A stretch of 64,000 nt of DNA from JAJEEA01 sp965116765 (GTDB lineage Bacteria; Acidobacteriota; Vicinamibacteria; Vicinamibacterales; UBA8438). The stretch is taken from positions 3,534,001-3,598,000 of the forward strand of contig OZ220718.1 in assembly GCA_965116765.1 (NCBI GenBank), written 5' to 3'. Below the pieces are notes generated by a model that was not told the DNA's origin, did no database searches, and saw only the letters and a program-made list of their open reading frames with translations. This document shows positions 31,692 through 40,439 of this stretch, one piece after another; the stretch's first letter is position 1; every line of letters starts with the position of its first letter. Position numbers and translations under genes: made by a program.

Positions 31692-34484
31692 ATGACTACC
31701 GCGGTCCCCGAGACGCGAGCCGCCGTCGACGGCAAGTTCCTGTCGCTCGGGCGTGATCGGTTTCTCGTCAAGGGCGTCTCCTACGGCACCTTCGCACCCG
31801 ACGCCGCGGGCGACCAGCTCCCCGCGCCCGACGTCGTCTCGGCGGACTTCGCGCAAATGCGGGAAGCGGGCTTCAACACCGTCCGCACCTACACCCTGCC
31901 CCCTCCCCGGGTGCTCGACGAGGCCGCGCGTCACGGGCTGCGCATGATGATCGGCCTGCCCTGGCCGCAGCACGTCGCGTTCCTCGACGACCCCGACCTC
32001 TGCCGCGGCATCCGGGAAGACATCATCGCGCGGGTGCGCGAGCTGTCGGGCCACCCCGCCGCCCTCGTCTTCGCCCTCGGCAACGAGATTCCCGCCCCCA
32101 TCGTCCGCTGGCACGGGCAGGCCCGCGTCGAGCGCTTCCTGCGCGAGCTCTACCACGACGTGAAGGCGGCGGCCCCGGAGGCGCTGCTGACCTACGTGAA
32201 CTACCCGCCGACCGAGTACCTGTCGCTGCCGTTCCTCGACGTCTGCGCGTTCAACGTCTACCTGCACGCGGAGGCGGACCTGCGCCGCTACCTCGCCCGG
32301 CTGCAGCACCTCGCCGGCCACCGCCCGCTGCTCCTGGCCGAGGCGGGGGCGGACAGCCGCCGACAGGGCGGGGAAGGCCAGGCCGCCATCGCCGCCATGC
32401 ACGTCCGCACCGCGTTCTCCGAGGGGGCGTGCGGTGCCGTGGTGTTCGCGTGGACCGACGAGTGGTGGCGGGGAGGACGGCCGGTCGACGACTGGGCGTT
32501 CGGCCTCGTCGACGCCGCGCGCAGGCCCAAGCCGGCCCTCGGCGCGGTCGCCCGCGCATTCGCGGACGCGCCGTTCCCCGAGGCGGAACGGCGGACGTGG
32601 CCGAAGATCTCGGTCGTGGTGTGCGCCTACAACGAGGCCGCCACCATCGACGAGTGCCTCACGTCCATCGAGAACCTGAGCTATCCCGACTACGAGATCA
32701 TCCTCGTCAACGACGGATCGCGCGACGCCACCGGCGACATCGCGCGCCGGCACGCGTCGGTCACCGTGCTCGACATCCCCAACGGCGGCCTGAGCGCGGC
32801 CCGCAACGTCGGGCTCGAGCACGCCGCAGGAGAGATCGTCGCCTATACCGACGGCGACGTCCGGGTCGACCCCGACTGGCTGACCCACCTCGTCCGCCCG
32901 TTCCTGACCTCGGACGTCGTCGGCGCCGGCGGCCCCAACCTGGTCCCCGCCGACGACCCCCCGATGGCCCAGTGCATCGCGCGCGCGCCCGGCAGCCCCA
33001 CCCAGGTCATGCTCGACGACCGCATCGCCGAGCACGTGCCCGGCTGCAACATGGCGTTCCGCCGCGACGCGCTCCTCGCGGTGGGCGGATTCAACCCCAT
33101 CTACCTGCGCGCGGGCGACGACGTCGACATCTGCTGGCGCCTCCAGGCGCGCGGCTGGAAGATCGGGTTCGCGCCGTCCGCGCTCGTCTGGCACCGCCAC
33201 CGCGCGTCGCTGCGCGCCTACTGGCGCCAGCAGGTCGGGTACGGCGAAGGCGAGTCCTGGCTCAAGCCCCACCATCCCGACCAGTTCCAGGGGCTGCACA
33301 TCGGGTGGCGCGGGCGCATCTACGGGCCGCTGCCGTTTCACCGCTCGCTCACGCGCGCCCGCGTCAACAGCGGGACGTGGGGCACCGCGCCGTTCCCGTC
33401 GGTCTACACCATCGACACCTACCCGTTCGCCTTCATGCCCCACTCGGCCCGCTGGCAGGTCGCCGCCGCCGCCCTGATCGTGCTCGGCGCCGCGACCCTG
33501 CTGACGAGCCAGATCGGGCTGGCCCTCGCGCTGCTGACGGTGGGGACGGGCGCCCTCGCCACCACCGTCGCGCGCTGCGTGCGCTACGCCCGCGTCACCG
33601 ACATCGAGGGGCTGCCGCCGCTGGTCCGTCGCCCGCGCCGCCTGAGCCGCATCCTCTACCGGTCGCGCATCGCGGGGCTCTACTTCGTCCAGCCCCTCGC
33701 GCGCGCGTGGGGCCGCCTGCGCGGCGCGATGTCTCCGCCCGAGGTCCTGCGCGCACCGGCGAACGGACGGCGCGCCCCGACCGCCGCGGCCGGGGCCATC
33801 GGGGCGCTGAGGGCCGCCGTGTCGCGCCGCACCCCGCCCCGGCGCTTCTGGAGCGAGACCTGGATCGCGGCGGAATCGCTGCTGTCGCACCTGACGGCCC
33901 GGCTCGAACGGACGCGCGAGGTGCGGACGGTCGAGATTGACGACGGCTGGCAGGCCGACCGCGACGTCAGCGTCGGCCTGAACCGGTGGACGCGGCTGCA
34001 GCTTCGGGTGCTGGTGGAAGAGCACCACGAGGGACGGTGCCTCGTCCGCCTCGCGCGGCGGCTGCGGGCAACCCCCAGGCTGTGGCTTCTGGGCGGGTGC
34101 CTCGCGGGAAGCGCGCTGGCCGGTGCCGCCCTCGGCCCGGCCCCGTACTGGCCGGGGATCGCCGGTGCCGGGGCGCTGCTCGCGGCCTGGGGGGCGCGCA
34201 CCCTGCGACAGTCCGCGCGCGCCGTCGCCGCCGTCGACGCGGCCGTCGCGGACACCGTGGCCGCGCTGGGCCTGATGCCGCTGCCGGACACGGCGGCACC
34301 GGAGAAGTCGCGCGCCATCGGGGAGACCGCCGACTCGCCGGCCCCGACTCCGCGGGCGGACGCGGCAACGCCGCGAGCCAGCGCGGCGGCGCGCGCCGAC
34401 ACCGCGCCGCCGCGAGCCGACGACGTGCTGTCGAGCCACGACGAGACCGCGCGTGGCACCGAGACCGGCGGGGCGCCGGCGTGA
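31692..34484 (+). CDS. Fusion of a TIM-barrel glycoside hydrolase and a family 2 glycosyltransferase
   Basis: 930 residues in three parts. Residues 1-295 form a clan-A glycosidase-like barrel: FLVKGVSYGTF, MREAGFNTVRTYTLPPP, acid/base Glu in VFALGNEIP and candidate nucleophile in LLLAEAGAD. Residues 300-640 are a GT-A family 2 glycosyltransferase: ISVVVCAYNEAATID, ILVNDGSRD, YTDGDVRVD, GCNMAFRRD and GDDVDICWR. Two hydrophobic segments follow near residues 592-620, then a basic region. The last 200 residues hold another hydrophobic stretch near 800-835 and an Ala/Pro/Arg/Asp tail. It probably builds or remodels an envelope glycan. No clear ribosome binding site is seen, and a TATTCT box lies four bases before the ATG. 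Both gene ends are duplicated in tandem next door. Confidence 0.8.
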   Translation: MTTAVPETRAAVDGKFLSLGRDRFLVKGVSYGTFAPDAAGDQLPAPDVVSADFAQMREAGFNTVRTYTLPPPRVLDEAARHGLRMMIGLPWPQHVAFLDDPDLCRGIREDIIARVRELSGHPAALVFALGNEIPAPIVRWHGQARVERFLRELYHDVKAAAPEALLTYVNYPPTEYLSLPFLDVCAFNVYLHAEADLRRYLARLQHLAGHRPLLLAEAGADSRRQGGEGQAAIAAMHVRTAFSEGACGAVVFAWTDEWWRGGRPVDDWAFGLVDAARRPKPALGAVARAFADAPFPEAERRTWPKISVVVCAYNEAATIDECLTSIENLSYPDYEIILVNDGSRDATGDIARRHASVTVLDIPNGGLSAARNVGLEHAAGEIVAYTDGDVRVDPDWLTHLVRPFLTSDVVGAGGPNLVPADDPPMAQCIARAPGSPTQVMLDDRIAEHVPGCNMAFRRDALLAVGGFNPIYLRAGDDVDICWRLQARGWKIGFAPSALVWHRHRASLRAYWRQQVGYGEGESWLKPHHPDQFQGLHIGWRGRIYGPLPFHRSLTRARVNSGTWGTAPFPSVYTIDTYPFAFMPHSARWQVAAAALIVLGAATLLTSQIGLALALLTVGTGALATTVARCVRYARVTDIEGLPPLVRRPRRLSRILYRSRIAGLYFVQPLARAWGRLRGAMSPPEVLRAPANGRRAPTAAAGAIGALRAAVSRRTPPRRFWSETWIAAESLLSHLTARLERTREVRTVEIDDGWQADRDVSVGLNRWTRLQLRVLVEEHHEGRCLVRLARRLRATPRLWLLGGCLAGSALAGAALGPAPYWPGIAGAGALLAAWGARTLRQSARAVAAVDAAVADTVAALGLMPLPDTAAPEKSRAIGETADSPAPTPRADAATPRASAAARADTAPPRADDVLSSHDETARGTETGGAPA

Positions 34485-34680
34485 ATCGGGAGCGTCCACG
34501 AGACTCGCGACCCGGGCGGCGGAGCAAGGACCCGGTTCGGGAACATCGACCGCCACAGGTCGAGGGCGCCGCACCGACATCGGCGAGGCGCCGGCGTGAA
34601 TCGGGGGGCGTCCACGAGACTCGCGACCCGGGTGGCGGAGCAAGGACCCCGTTCGGGAACATCGGTCATCACCGGTCGAG
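34451..34680 (+). repeat. 115-base tandem duplication of the glycosyltransferase 3' end
   Basis: Two near-identical 115-base units (34451-34565 and 34566-34680). The first contains the last codons and stop of the fusion gene (GGGCGCCGGCGTGA at 34471-34484). The second repeats them (the stop equivalent at 34597-34599) with a few substitutions. A third partial copy fades out before the formamidase gene. Confidence 0.8.
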
Positions 34681-34743
34681 TGCGCCGGCCGAGCCGCAGG
34701 AACCGGTGCGGCGGAGCACGGCGCCCGCGAAGGGAACGACACC

Positions 34744-36033
34744 ATGACCACAACCGCAACGCAACTTCGACGAGCGCACGCGAGCTCCCGGCTCTCCTTC
34801 TGGCTGACCGCGTGCATCGCGGCGTGCCTGCTGACCGCCGCCGCCCCGGCGGCGGCGCAGGACGGCATCCTCGTGGTGGGCGGCGAGGGACGCCACTGCG
34901 GCGAGGACCCGCAGTGCGTCAACCGTCTGCATCCCGCCATTCCCATGGCCGCGCGCGCGCAGCCGGGCCAGACCATCGTCTTCCGCGTCCGCAACGCCAG
35001 CGACTTCGACCTCGACCCCGCGAGCACCTACGACGATCCGCGCCAGGGGGACGCCCAGATCGGGACCGTCCACCCCCTGACCGGACCGGTGCACATCGAG
35101 GGGGCCGAGCCCGGCCACGTCCTCGCGGTGACCCTCCTCGACATCGCCCCGGGGCGCTTCGGCTACACGTCGGTCAGCCCCATCGGCTTCGTCTCCGACC
35201 ATGTCACCGGAGCGTTCCGTGCCGAGTGGCGGCTCGACCGCACCGAGGCGGTCAGCGACGACGTGCCCGGGGTGCGCATCCCCAACGCCAGCTTCCCCGG
35301 CATCCTCACCGTGCTGCCCGGCCCCGAGCAGCACGCCGCGATGCTGTCGCGCGAGGCCGAGCTGCGCGCCCTCGGCGGGGCCGGCTTCCCGCCCCACGCC
35401 CTGCACGCCTCGCCCGCCGCCGTCTGCGGCCCCGGCGGGTCGCACGCCGACGAGTGCCTGCGCACCCTCCCCCCGCGCGAGCACGGCGGCAACCTCGACA
35501 TCCGCTACCTGCAGGTCGGCGTCACGGTGTACCTGCCCTGCTACGTCGAAGGCTGCGGCCTCGCCATCGGCGACCCCCACTTCGCGCAGGGCGACGGCGA
35601 GGTCTCCGGGACCGCCATCGAGATGGACGCCGACTTCACCGTGACCACCCGGCTCATCACCGACGGCCCCGCCCTGACCCGCGGCCCCCACTTCGAGGGA
35701 CCCGCGCGCGTCCTCGACATCCCCTCGCGCCGCTTCTACGCCACCACCGGCTTCCCCCTCAAGGCGGTCGGCGAGGTCCCCCCCGACATGCGCTACCTCG
35801 GCGCCTCCGAGCGCATCGCGGGCCTGCGCAACCTGTCGAAGGACGTCTCCCTCGCCGCGCGCAACGCCCTGCTCGCGATGATCGATTACATGACCGACAC
35901 GTACGGCCTGACCCCCGAGCAGGCCTACGTCGTGGCCAGCGTCGCCGTCGACCTGCGCATCGCCCAGCTCGTCGACGCCCCCAACGTCGGGGTGACGGCG
36001 CTGCTGCCGCTCGACATCTTCGCGGGACGCTGA
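34744..36033 (+). CDS. Exported acetamidase/formamidase family protein
   Basis: A 429-residue FmdA/AmdA-family amidohydrolase. After a signal peptide (hydrophobic residues 17-36, AAAPAAAQ cleavage region) come the family segments IGTVHPLTGPVHIEGAEPGH, NLDIRYLQVGVTVYLPCYVEG and FAQGDGEVSGTAIEM, the last typical of the metal/substrate site. It should hydrolyse formamide or short-chain amides to ammonia. Family members are normally cytoplasmic, so export is unusual. GAAGGGA before the ATG is a plausible ribosome binding site. The C-terminal segment (MTDTYGLTPEQAYVVASVAV) is also typical. Confidence 0.85.
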   Translation: MTTTATQLRRAHASSRLSFWLTACIAACLLTAAAPAAAQDGILVVGGEGRHCGEDPQCVNRLHPAIPMAARAQPGQTIVFRVRNASDFDLDPASTYDDPRQGDAQIGTVHPLTGPVHIEGAEPGHVLAVTLLDIAPGRFGYTSVSPIGFVSDHVTGAFRAEWRLDRTEAVSDDVPGVRIPNASFPGILTVLPGPEQHAAMLSREAELRALGGAGFPPHALHASPAAVCGPGGSHADECLRTLPPREHGGNLDIRYLQVGVTVYLPCYVEGCGLAIGDPHFAQGDGEVSGTAIEMDADFTVTTRLITDGPALTRGPHFEGPARVLDIPSRRFYATTGFPLKAVGEVPPDMRYLGASERIAGLRNLSKDVSLAARNALLAMIDYMTDTYGLTPEQAYVVASVAVDLRIAQLVDAPNVGVTALLPLDIFAGR

Positions 36034-36054
36034 GCACCGGCAGGGTCCGGCAAA

Positions 36055-36311
36055 GTCCGGACGGCAAGGAAAGCAGTCGATACGGAGCCGCCAACTGCCG
36101 CAGGGCGAGGAGCGTCTCTACGACGTTCCGTGCCTGGCATGCGGCAAAGCCAGCTTCCGTCACCGTCGCGAGGACCGGTCGAGTCCGGACGGCAAGGAAA
36201 GCAATCGATACGGAGCCGCCAACTGCCGCAGGGCGAGGAGCGTCTCTACGACGTTCCGTGCCTGGCACGCGGCAAAGCCAGCTTCCGTCACCGTCGCGAG
36301 GACCGGTCGAG
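36055..36311 (+). repeat. Two 128-base tandem repeats after the formamidase gene
   Basis: Units 36055-36182 and 36183-36311 are almost identical. Each begins GTCCGGACGGCAAGGAAAGC and ends GTCGCGAGGACCGGTCGAG. They encode no credible protein and do not resemble the family A or B elements. They make up most of the 436-base gap before nhaC. Confidence 0.85.
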
Positions 36312-36360
36312 CCCCTTTGGCGCGCGTGGGCCTGCCGTCCCGCAGGGCGGGCCGCGTGCT

Positions 36361-36441
36361 AGGAGTCTGCGCCGTAGAACGGCGCGGACTCCTGTAGGAT
36401 TGGTTGGGCGCCAAGCGGAGCCGAAAGCGACGATTGGCGGG
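36361..36441 (+). repeat. Family B REP-like element before nhaC
   Basis: A hairpin with 14-base arms (36361-36374, 36380-36393, one G-U type mismatch) and loop TAGAA, then the conserved tail GTAGGATTGGTTGGGCGCC and CGACGATTGGCGGGC. It is the clearest reference copy of the family in the plus direction, and ends just before the nhaC leader. Confidence 0.8.
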
Positions 36442-36446
36442 CTAGC

Positions 36447-36473
36447 ATGAGCGCCCCGACTGGACCCACATGA
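36447..36473 (+). CDS. Possible 8-residue leader peptide of nhaC
   Basis: ATG at 36447 encodes MSAPTGPT and its TGA (36471-36473) overlaps the nhaC ATG (36470) as ATGA. Such overlap can couple translation of the two. No Shine-Dalgarno sequence is obvious for either, so this may be chance. Confidence 0.3.
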   Translation: MSAPTGPT

Positions 36474-37945
36474 CCGACCCCGTCGCCGACGCCGTGCGCC
36501 CCGCCACCGCCCTGCAGGCGCTGGGGCCGCTCGGCCTCCTCGTCGCCCTGCTCGCCGGCTCGGTCTACCTGTTCGGGGACGGCTCGTCGAGCGGCCCGAA
36601 CCAGATCGCCCTCATGCTCGCGGCAGCGGCGGCGGCCCTGGTGGGGCTGCGCAACGGGCACCCGTGGCCGGCCATCGAGCAGGGCATCCGCCGCAGCATC
36701 TCGGTGTCGACGGGGGCCATCCTCATCCTGCTCGTGGTCGGCGCCCTCATCGGGACGTGGATCCTCGCCGGGGTCGTCCCGACGATGATCTACTACGGGT
36801 TGCTGGTGCTGTCGCCGGCGGTGTTCTACGCCACCGCCTGCGTCATCTGCGCGTTCGTCTCGGTCGCCACCGGCAGCTCGTGGACCACCGCCGGCACCAT
36901 CGGCATCGCGCTCGTCGGCATCGCCACCGCGCAGGGGCTGAACCTGGGCCTGGCCGCGGGGGCCATCATCTCGGGCGCCTACTTCGGCGACAAGATGTCG
37001 GCCCTGTCCGACACCACCAACCTCGCCCCCGCCGTGGCCGGCACCGACCTGTTCACCCACATCCGGCACATGGCGTGGACGACGGGGCCGAGCATCGCGG
37101 CGGCGCTGGTGCTGTTCACGGCGGCCGGCTTCGTGGCCCCGGCCCCCGCCACCACCGCCGAGCTCGCGGTGGTGCTGGAGGCGCTCGACGCCCAGTACGC
37201 GCTGGGGCCACACCTGCTGATTCCGGTGGCCCTGGTGCTGGCCCTGGTGCTGCGGCGCGTCCCCGCGCTCCCCGCGCTGCTCGCCGGCGCCCTGGCCGGG
37301 GCGCTCTTCGCGGGGCTCTTCCAGGGCGACACGGTCGTGGCGTTCGTGGCCGAGCCCGGCCTCTCGCGGCCCGTCGCGATCGTCAAGGGGTGCTGGATCG
37401 CCCTCTTCGACGGGTTCGCCCTCGACTCGGGCAACGCCGCCCTCGACGACCTCCTCAGCCGCGGCGGGATGAGCAGCATGCTGACGACGATCTGGCTGGT
37501 CATGTCGGCGATGGTGTTCGGGGGAGTCATGGAATCGACCGGCCAGCTCGAGGCGGTGGCGCGGCGCATCCTGCGCGCGGTGCGGAGCGCGGGCAGCCTC
37601 ACCATGGCGACCCTGGCCACCGCGTTCGGCACCAACGTGGTCACGTCCGACCAGTACATCTCCATCGTGCTGCCGGGGCGGATGTTCCGGGCCGAGTACG
37701 AGCGGCGCGGGCTCGACCCGTGCAACCTGTCGCGGACCCTGGAGGACGGGGGCACCATCACCTCGGTGCTCGTCCCCTGGAACACCTGCGGGGCATACAT
37801 GGCCGGCACTCTCGGGGTCGCCACCCTGACCTACGCCCCGTTCTGCTTCTTCAACCTCATCAACCCCCTGGTCGCGGCCCTCTACGGATGGGCCGACGTC
37901 TCGATCGTGAAGCGCGAGTCGACTCCCCGCCCCGCCGCGGAATGA
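36470..37945 (+). CDS. nhaC: Na+/H+ antiporter NhaC family protein
   Basis: A 491-residue polytopic membrane protein with about 11-12 hydrophobic segments. Family-typical stretches are LILLVVGALIGTWILAGVVP, ATGSSWTTAGTIGIAL and the ion-site region AAGAIISGAYFGDKMSALSD near residues 161-180. NVVTSDQYISIVLPGRMF lies in the second half. It would exchange sodium for protons or for organic ions such as malate/lactate, as in MleN. The C terminus is short and charged. There is no partner gene nearby. Confidence 0.88.
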   Translation: MTDPVADAVRPATALQALGPLGLLVALLAGSVYLFGDGSSSGPNQIALMLAAAAAALVGLRNGHPWPAIEQGIRRSISVSTGAILILLVVGALIGTWILAGVVPTMIYYGLLVLSPAVFYATACVICAFVSVATGSSWTTAGTIGIALVGIATAQGLNLGLAAGAIISGAYFGDKMSALSDTTNLAPAVAGTDLFTHIRHMAWTTGPSIAAALVLFTAAGFVAPAPATTAELAVVLEALDAQYALGPHLLIPVALVLALVLRRVPALPALLAGALAGALFAGLFQGDTVVAFVAEPGLSRPVAIVKGCWIALFDGFALDSGNAALDDLLSRGGMSSMLTTIWLVMSAMVFGGVMESTGQLEAVARRILRAVRSAGSLTMATLATAFGTNVVTSDQYISIVLPGRMFRAEYERRGLDPCNLSRTLEDGGTITSVLVPWNTCGAYMAGTLGVATLTYAPFCFFNLINPLVAALYGWADVSIVKRESTPRPAAE

Positions 37946-38284
37946 CCGGGCGCGCATCGGCCCCGCCGGGTGATTGCCGCCGGCGCCGTCAGGTTGGCGG
38001 TCCCGGTGTCGGCCCCGGCCGGCACGCATCGACCCGGCCGGCCACCTCGACCGCCCGCCGGAGGCCCGCCGAGCCGGCCGCTCTCCGGAGCCTCGACGCC
38101 GCACGGCGCTTCAGCGGCCGGTGTCCCGCTGTCCGGCGTGCGCCCCGGCCGTCCCGATCGCCCCCGATGAGCCCCGATGGGTCCCGATGAGTCCGGCGGG
38201 CCGGCGTTCGTGACATACTGGGAGTTTGGCCCTCTCGCCGCCCGGGCGGGAGATCGGGGCGCCGCCGCGCCCCGGGGGAGCGCG
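37946..38284. other. Intergenic region without a gene
   Basis: 339 bases between nhaC and the MFS gene. The only structure I see is a short imperfect direct repeat, three units of CCGATGAGTC/CCGATGGGTC at about 38165-38194. No convincing promoter or terminator was found. Confidence 0.5.
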
Positions 38285-39589
38285 ATGGCATTCGGACGAC
38301 GCACGCGTCAGGCGGGGATGATCTTCATCTTCGTCACCCTGTTCATCGACATCCTCGGCCTGGGCATCATCATCCCCGTGCTGCCCGAGCTCATCAGGGA
38401 GTTCACGGGAGGCGACGACTCGCGGGCGGGCGTGTACTACGGGGTCATCATCGCGCTCTACGCGCTGATGCAGTTCCTGTGCGCGCCGGTGCTCGGGGCC
38501 CTCTCCGACCGGTTCGGCCGCCGGCCCATCATCCTCGGCTCGCTGTTCGGGTTCGGCGTCGACTACCTCGTGCAGGGCTTCGCGCCCACCATCGGCTGGC
38601 TCTTCCTGGGCCGCGCGATCGCCGGGGTCATGGGGGCCAGCGTCACCACCGCCAACGCGTACATCGCCGACGTGTCGACGCCGGAGACCCGGGCCCGCAA
38701 CTACGGCTTCGTGGGGGTCGCCTTCGGGCTCGGCTTCATCTTCGGCCCCGCCCTCGGGGGGCTCCTGGGCGGCATCCACCTGCGCCTGCCGTTCTTCGTC
38801 GCGGCGGGGCTGGCCCTCGTCAACTGGCTGTACGGGTACTTCGTGCTGCCCGAGTCGCTGCCCCCCGACCAGCGCAGCCCCGTCTCGTGGGACCGGATGA
38901 ACCCGTTCGGCAGCCTGCGGCGGCTGCGCGCCTATCCCCTCGTGGCCGGCATCGCGGTGGTCTTCGTCTTCGCGTCGCTCGCCCAGCGGGGCCTCGAGAA
39001 CGTGTGGGTGCTGCACGCCGGCTACCGCTACGGGTGGGACGCCCAGGCCAACGGCCTCACGCTGGCCCTCGTCGGGGTGATGGCGGCGCTGGTGCAGGGG
39101 CTGCTGGTCCGGCCCATCGTCGCCCGCCTCGGCGAGCGGCGCGCGATTCTCTTCGGCATCGGCGTCTCGATGCTGGCGTTCCTCGGCTACGGCCTCGCGT
39201 CGGCGGGCTGGGTGGTCCTCGTCATCATCGTGCTGGGGTCGGTCGCGGGGGTCGCGCACCCGACGATACAGGGGCTCGTGGCCGGCGCCGTGCCGTCGTC
39301 CGAGCAGGGGAAGATACAGGGCGCGCTGACCTCGCTCATCAGCCTGACCGCGATCGCGGCGCCGCTTCTCTTCACGGCGGGGCTCTTCAGCTACTTCACG
39401 TCGACCCGCGCGCCGATCCACCTGCCGGGGGCGCCGTTCCTCCTCGGCGCGGCCCTGTTCGCGGTGTCGCTGGTCCTTCTCGTGCGGCTGTTCCGCCGGC
39501 TGCCGGAGCCGGCGGACGCCCCGGTGAGTCCCGCCGCCGGGCCCGCGCCCGTCGACGAGGCGGCCGCCGTCGCCGCCGACGGCGCCTGA
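38285..39589 (+). CDS. MFS transporter, tetracycline-efflux (TetA) type
   Basis: 434 residues, about 12 transmembrane segments. The N-terminal MFS motif is GALSDRFGRRPIILGS near residue 66, the motif C-like region is GLGFIFGPALGGLLGG, and LGLGIIIPVLPELI at helix 1 is typical of TCR/Tet-like proton-drug antiporters. The start ATG at 38285 follows GGGGGAG. An in-frame upstream start exists at 38177, but its added residues are not membrane-like. The actual substrate is unknown, and resistance should not be assumed. Confidence 0.85.
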   Translation: MAFGRRTRQAGMIFIFVTLFIDILGLGIIIPVLPELIREFTGGDDSRAGVYYGVIIALYALMQFLCAPVLGALSDRFGRRPIILGSLFGFGVDYLVQGFAPTIGWLFLGRAIAGVMGASVTTANAYIADVSTPETRARNYGFVGVAFGLGFIFGPALGGLLGGIHLRLPFFVAAGLALVNWLYGYFVLPESLPPDQRSPVSWDRMNPFGSLRRLRAYPLVAGIAVVFVFASLAQRGLENVWVLHAGYRYGWDAQANGLTLALVGVMAALVQGLLVRPIVARLGERRAILFGIGVSMLAFLGYGLASAGWVVLVIIVLGSVAGVAHPTIQGLVAGAVPSSEQGKIQGALTSLISLTAIAAPLLFTAGLFSYFTSTRAPIHLPGAPFLLGAALFAVSLVLLVRLFRRLPEPADAPVSPAAGPAPVDEAAAVAADGA

Positions 39590-39635
39590 GTCCGGGGTCC
39601 TTGCATCTCCCGCGCCGGGCTGCCACGATGAATCG

Positions 39636-40439
39636 GTGCGCGCCTACGAGTGGATCGTCTGCGGCTACTTCGCGTATCTCATCGTCCTCGCCCGCGTCCA
39701 GCCGCTGTCGGCGACCCGCCGCAACCGGGTGCTGGCGGTGGGGGTGGCCTGCATCGGGCTGGTGCTCGTGCTCTCCCAGCTCCGCCTGCAGCTCCCCATG
39801 CGGATCGCGCGCGACTGGGTGCCGTGCATCTACCTGCTGCAGGGCTACTGGATGAGCGGGCTCTTCTTCCGGCGCCCCATGGAGGCGGTCGAGGACCGGC
39901 TGCTGCGGCTCGACGGGCGCCTGCTCGGGGCGATGCGGCTCGACGCGGTGGTGGGGCGGACGCCGCGCCCGGTCCTCGAGCTGATCGAGCTGGCCTACCT
40001 GTGCGCGTATCCGTTCGTGCCGATCACCCTGGGCCTGCTCTACGGCGCCGGCCTGCGGGGAGAAGCGGACCAGTACTGGACGGCGGTGCTCCTCGCCGCC
40101 TACGCCTGCTACGGCCTCCTGCCGTGGATTCAGACACGGCCGCCGCGAACCATCGAGCCGCCGGGCTCCATGGACCAGCGCCGCCTCGCCCTCCGGCGGC
40201 TGAACCGCGTCGTGCTCGACCGAGCGTCGGTGCAGGTCAACACGATTCCGAGCGGCCACGCCGCCACCGCCGTCGCCGCCGCCCTCGCGACGGCCGGGCT
40301 GCGGCCCGACCTGCTCGTCCCCCTCCTCGCGACGGCGGGGGCCATCGCCGTCGCCACCGTCGTCGGACGCTACCACTACGCGGCCGACACCGTGCTCGGG
40401 GTCGCGGTCGGCGCCGCCGCCTGGTGGCTCACGACGTGA
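39636..40439 (+). CDS. PAP2-family integral membrane phosphatase
   Basis: 267 residues from a GTG start at 39636 with about six hydrophobic segments. The C-terminal PAP2 motifs are reduced but present: PSGHAATAVAAALA (motif 2 with the catalytic His) near residue 207 and GRYHYAADTVLGVAVG (motif 3 with Arg, nucleophilic His, Asp) near residue 246. The KXXXXXXRP motif 1 is degenerate. Possible roles are dephosphorylation of phosphatidic acid or undecaprenyl diphosphate. Its 3' end overlaps the convergent terC gene by 11 bases. Confidence 0.75.
   Translation: MRAYEWIVCGYFAYLIVLARVQPLSATRRNRVLAVGVACIGLVLVLSQLRLQLPMRIARDWVPCIYLLQGYWMSGLFFRRPMEAVEDRLLRLDGRLLGAMRLDAVVGRTPRPVLELIELAYLCAYPFVPITLGLLYGAGLRGEADQYWTAVLLAAYACYGLLPWIQTRPPRTIEPPGSMDQRRLALRRLNRVVLDRASVQVNTIPSGHAATAVAAALATAGLRPDLLVPLLATAGAIAVATVVGRYHYAADTVLGVAVGAAAWWLTT

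Noticed and set aside
29634..35027. A 1797-codon open frame on the minus strand.
   Set aside because: It lies antisense to the M20, glycosyltransferase and formamidase genes, all of which have clear family motifs. Its translation is Arg/Ala/Val-biased with no domain, as expected for a shadow frame in GC-rich DNA.
38177..38284. N-terminal extension of the MFS protein from 38177.
   Set aside because: The added 36 residues are not membrane-like and span the upstream spacer. ATG 38285 has a GGGGGAG ribosome binding site.
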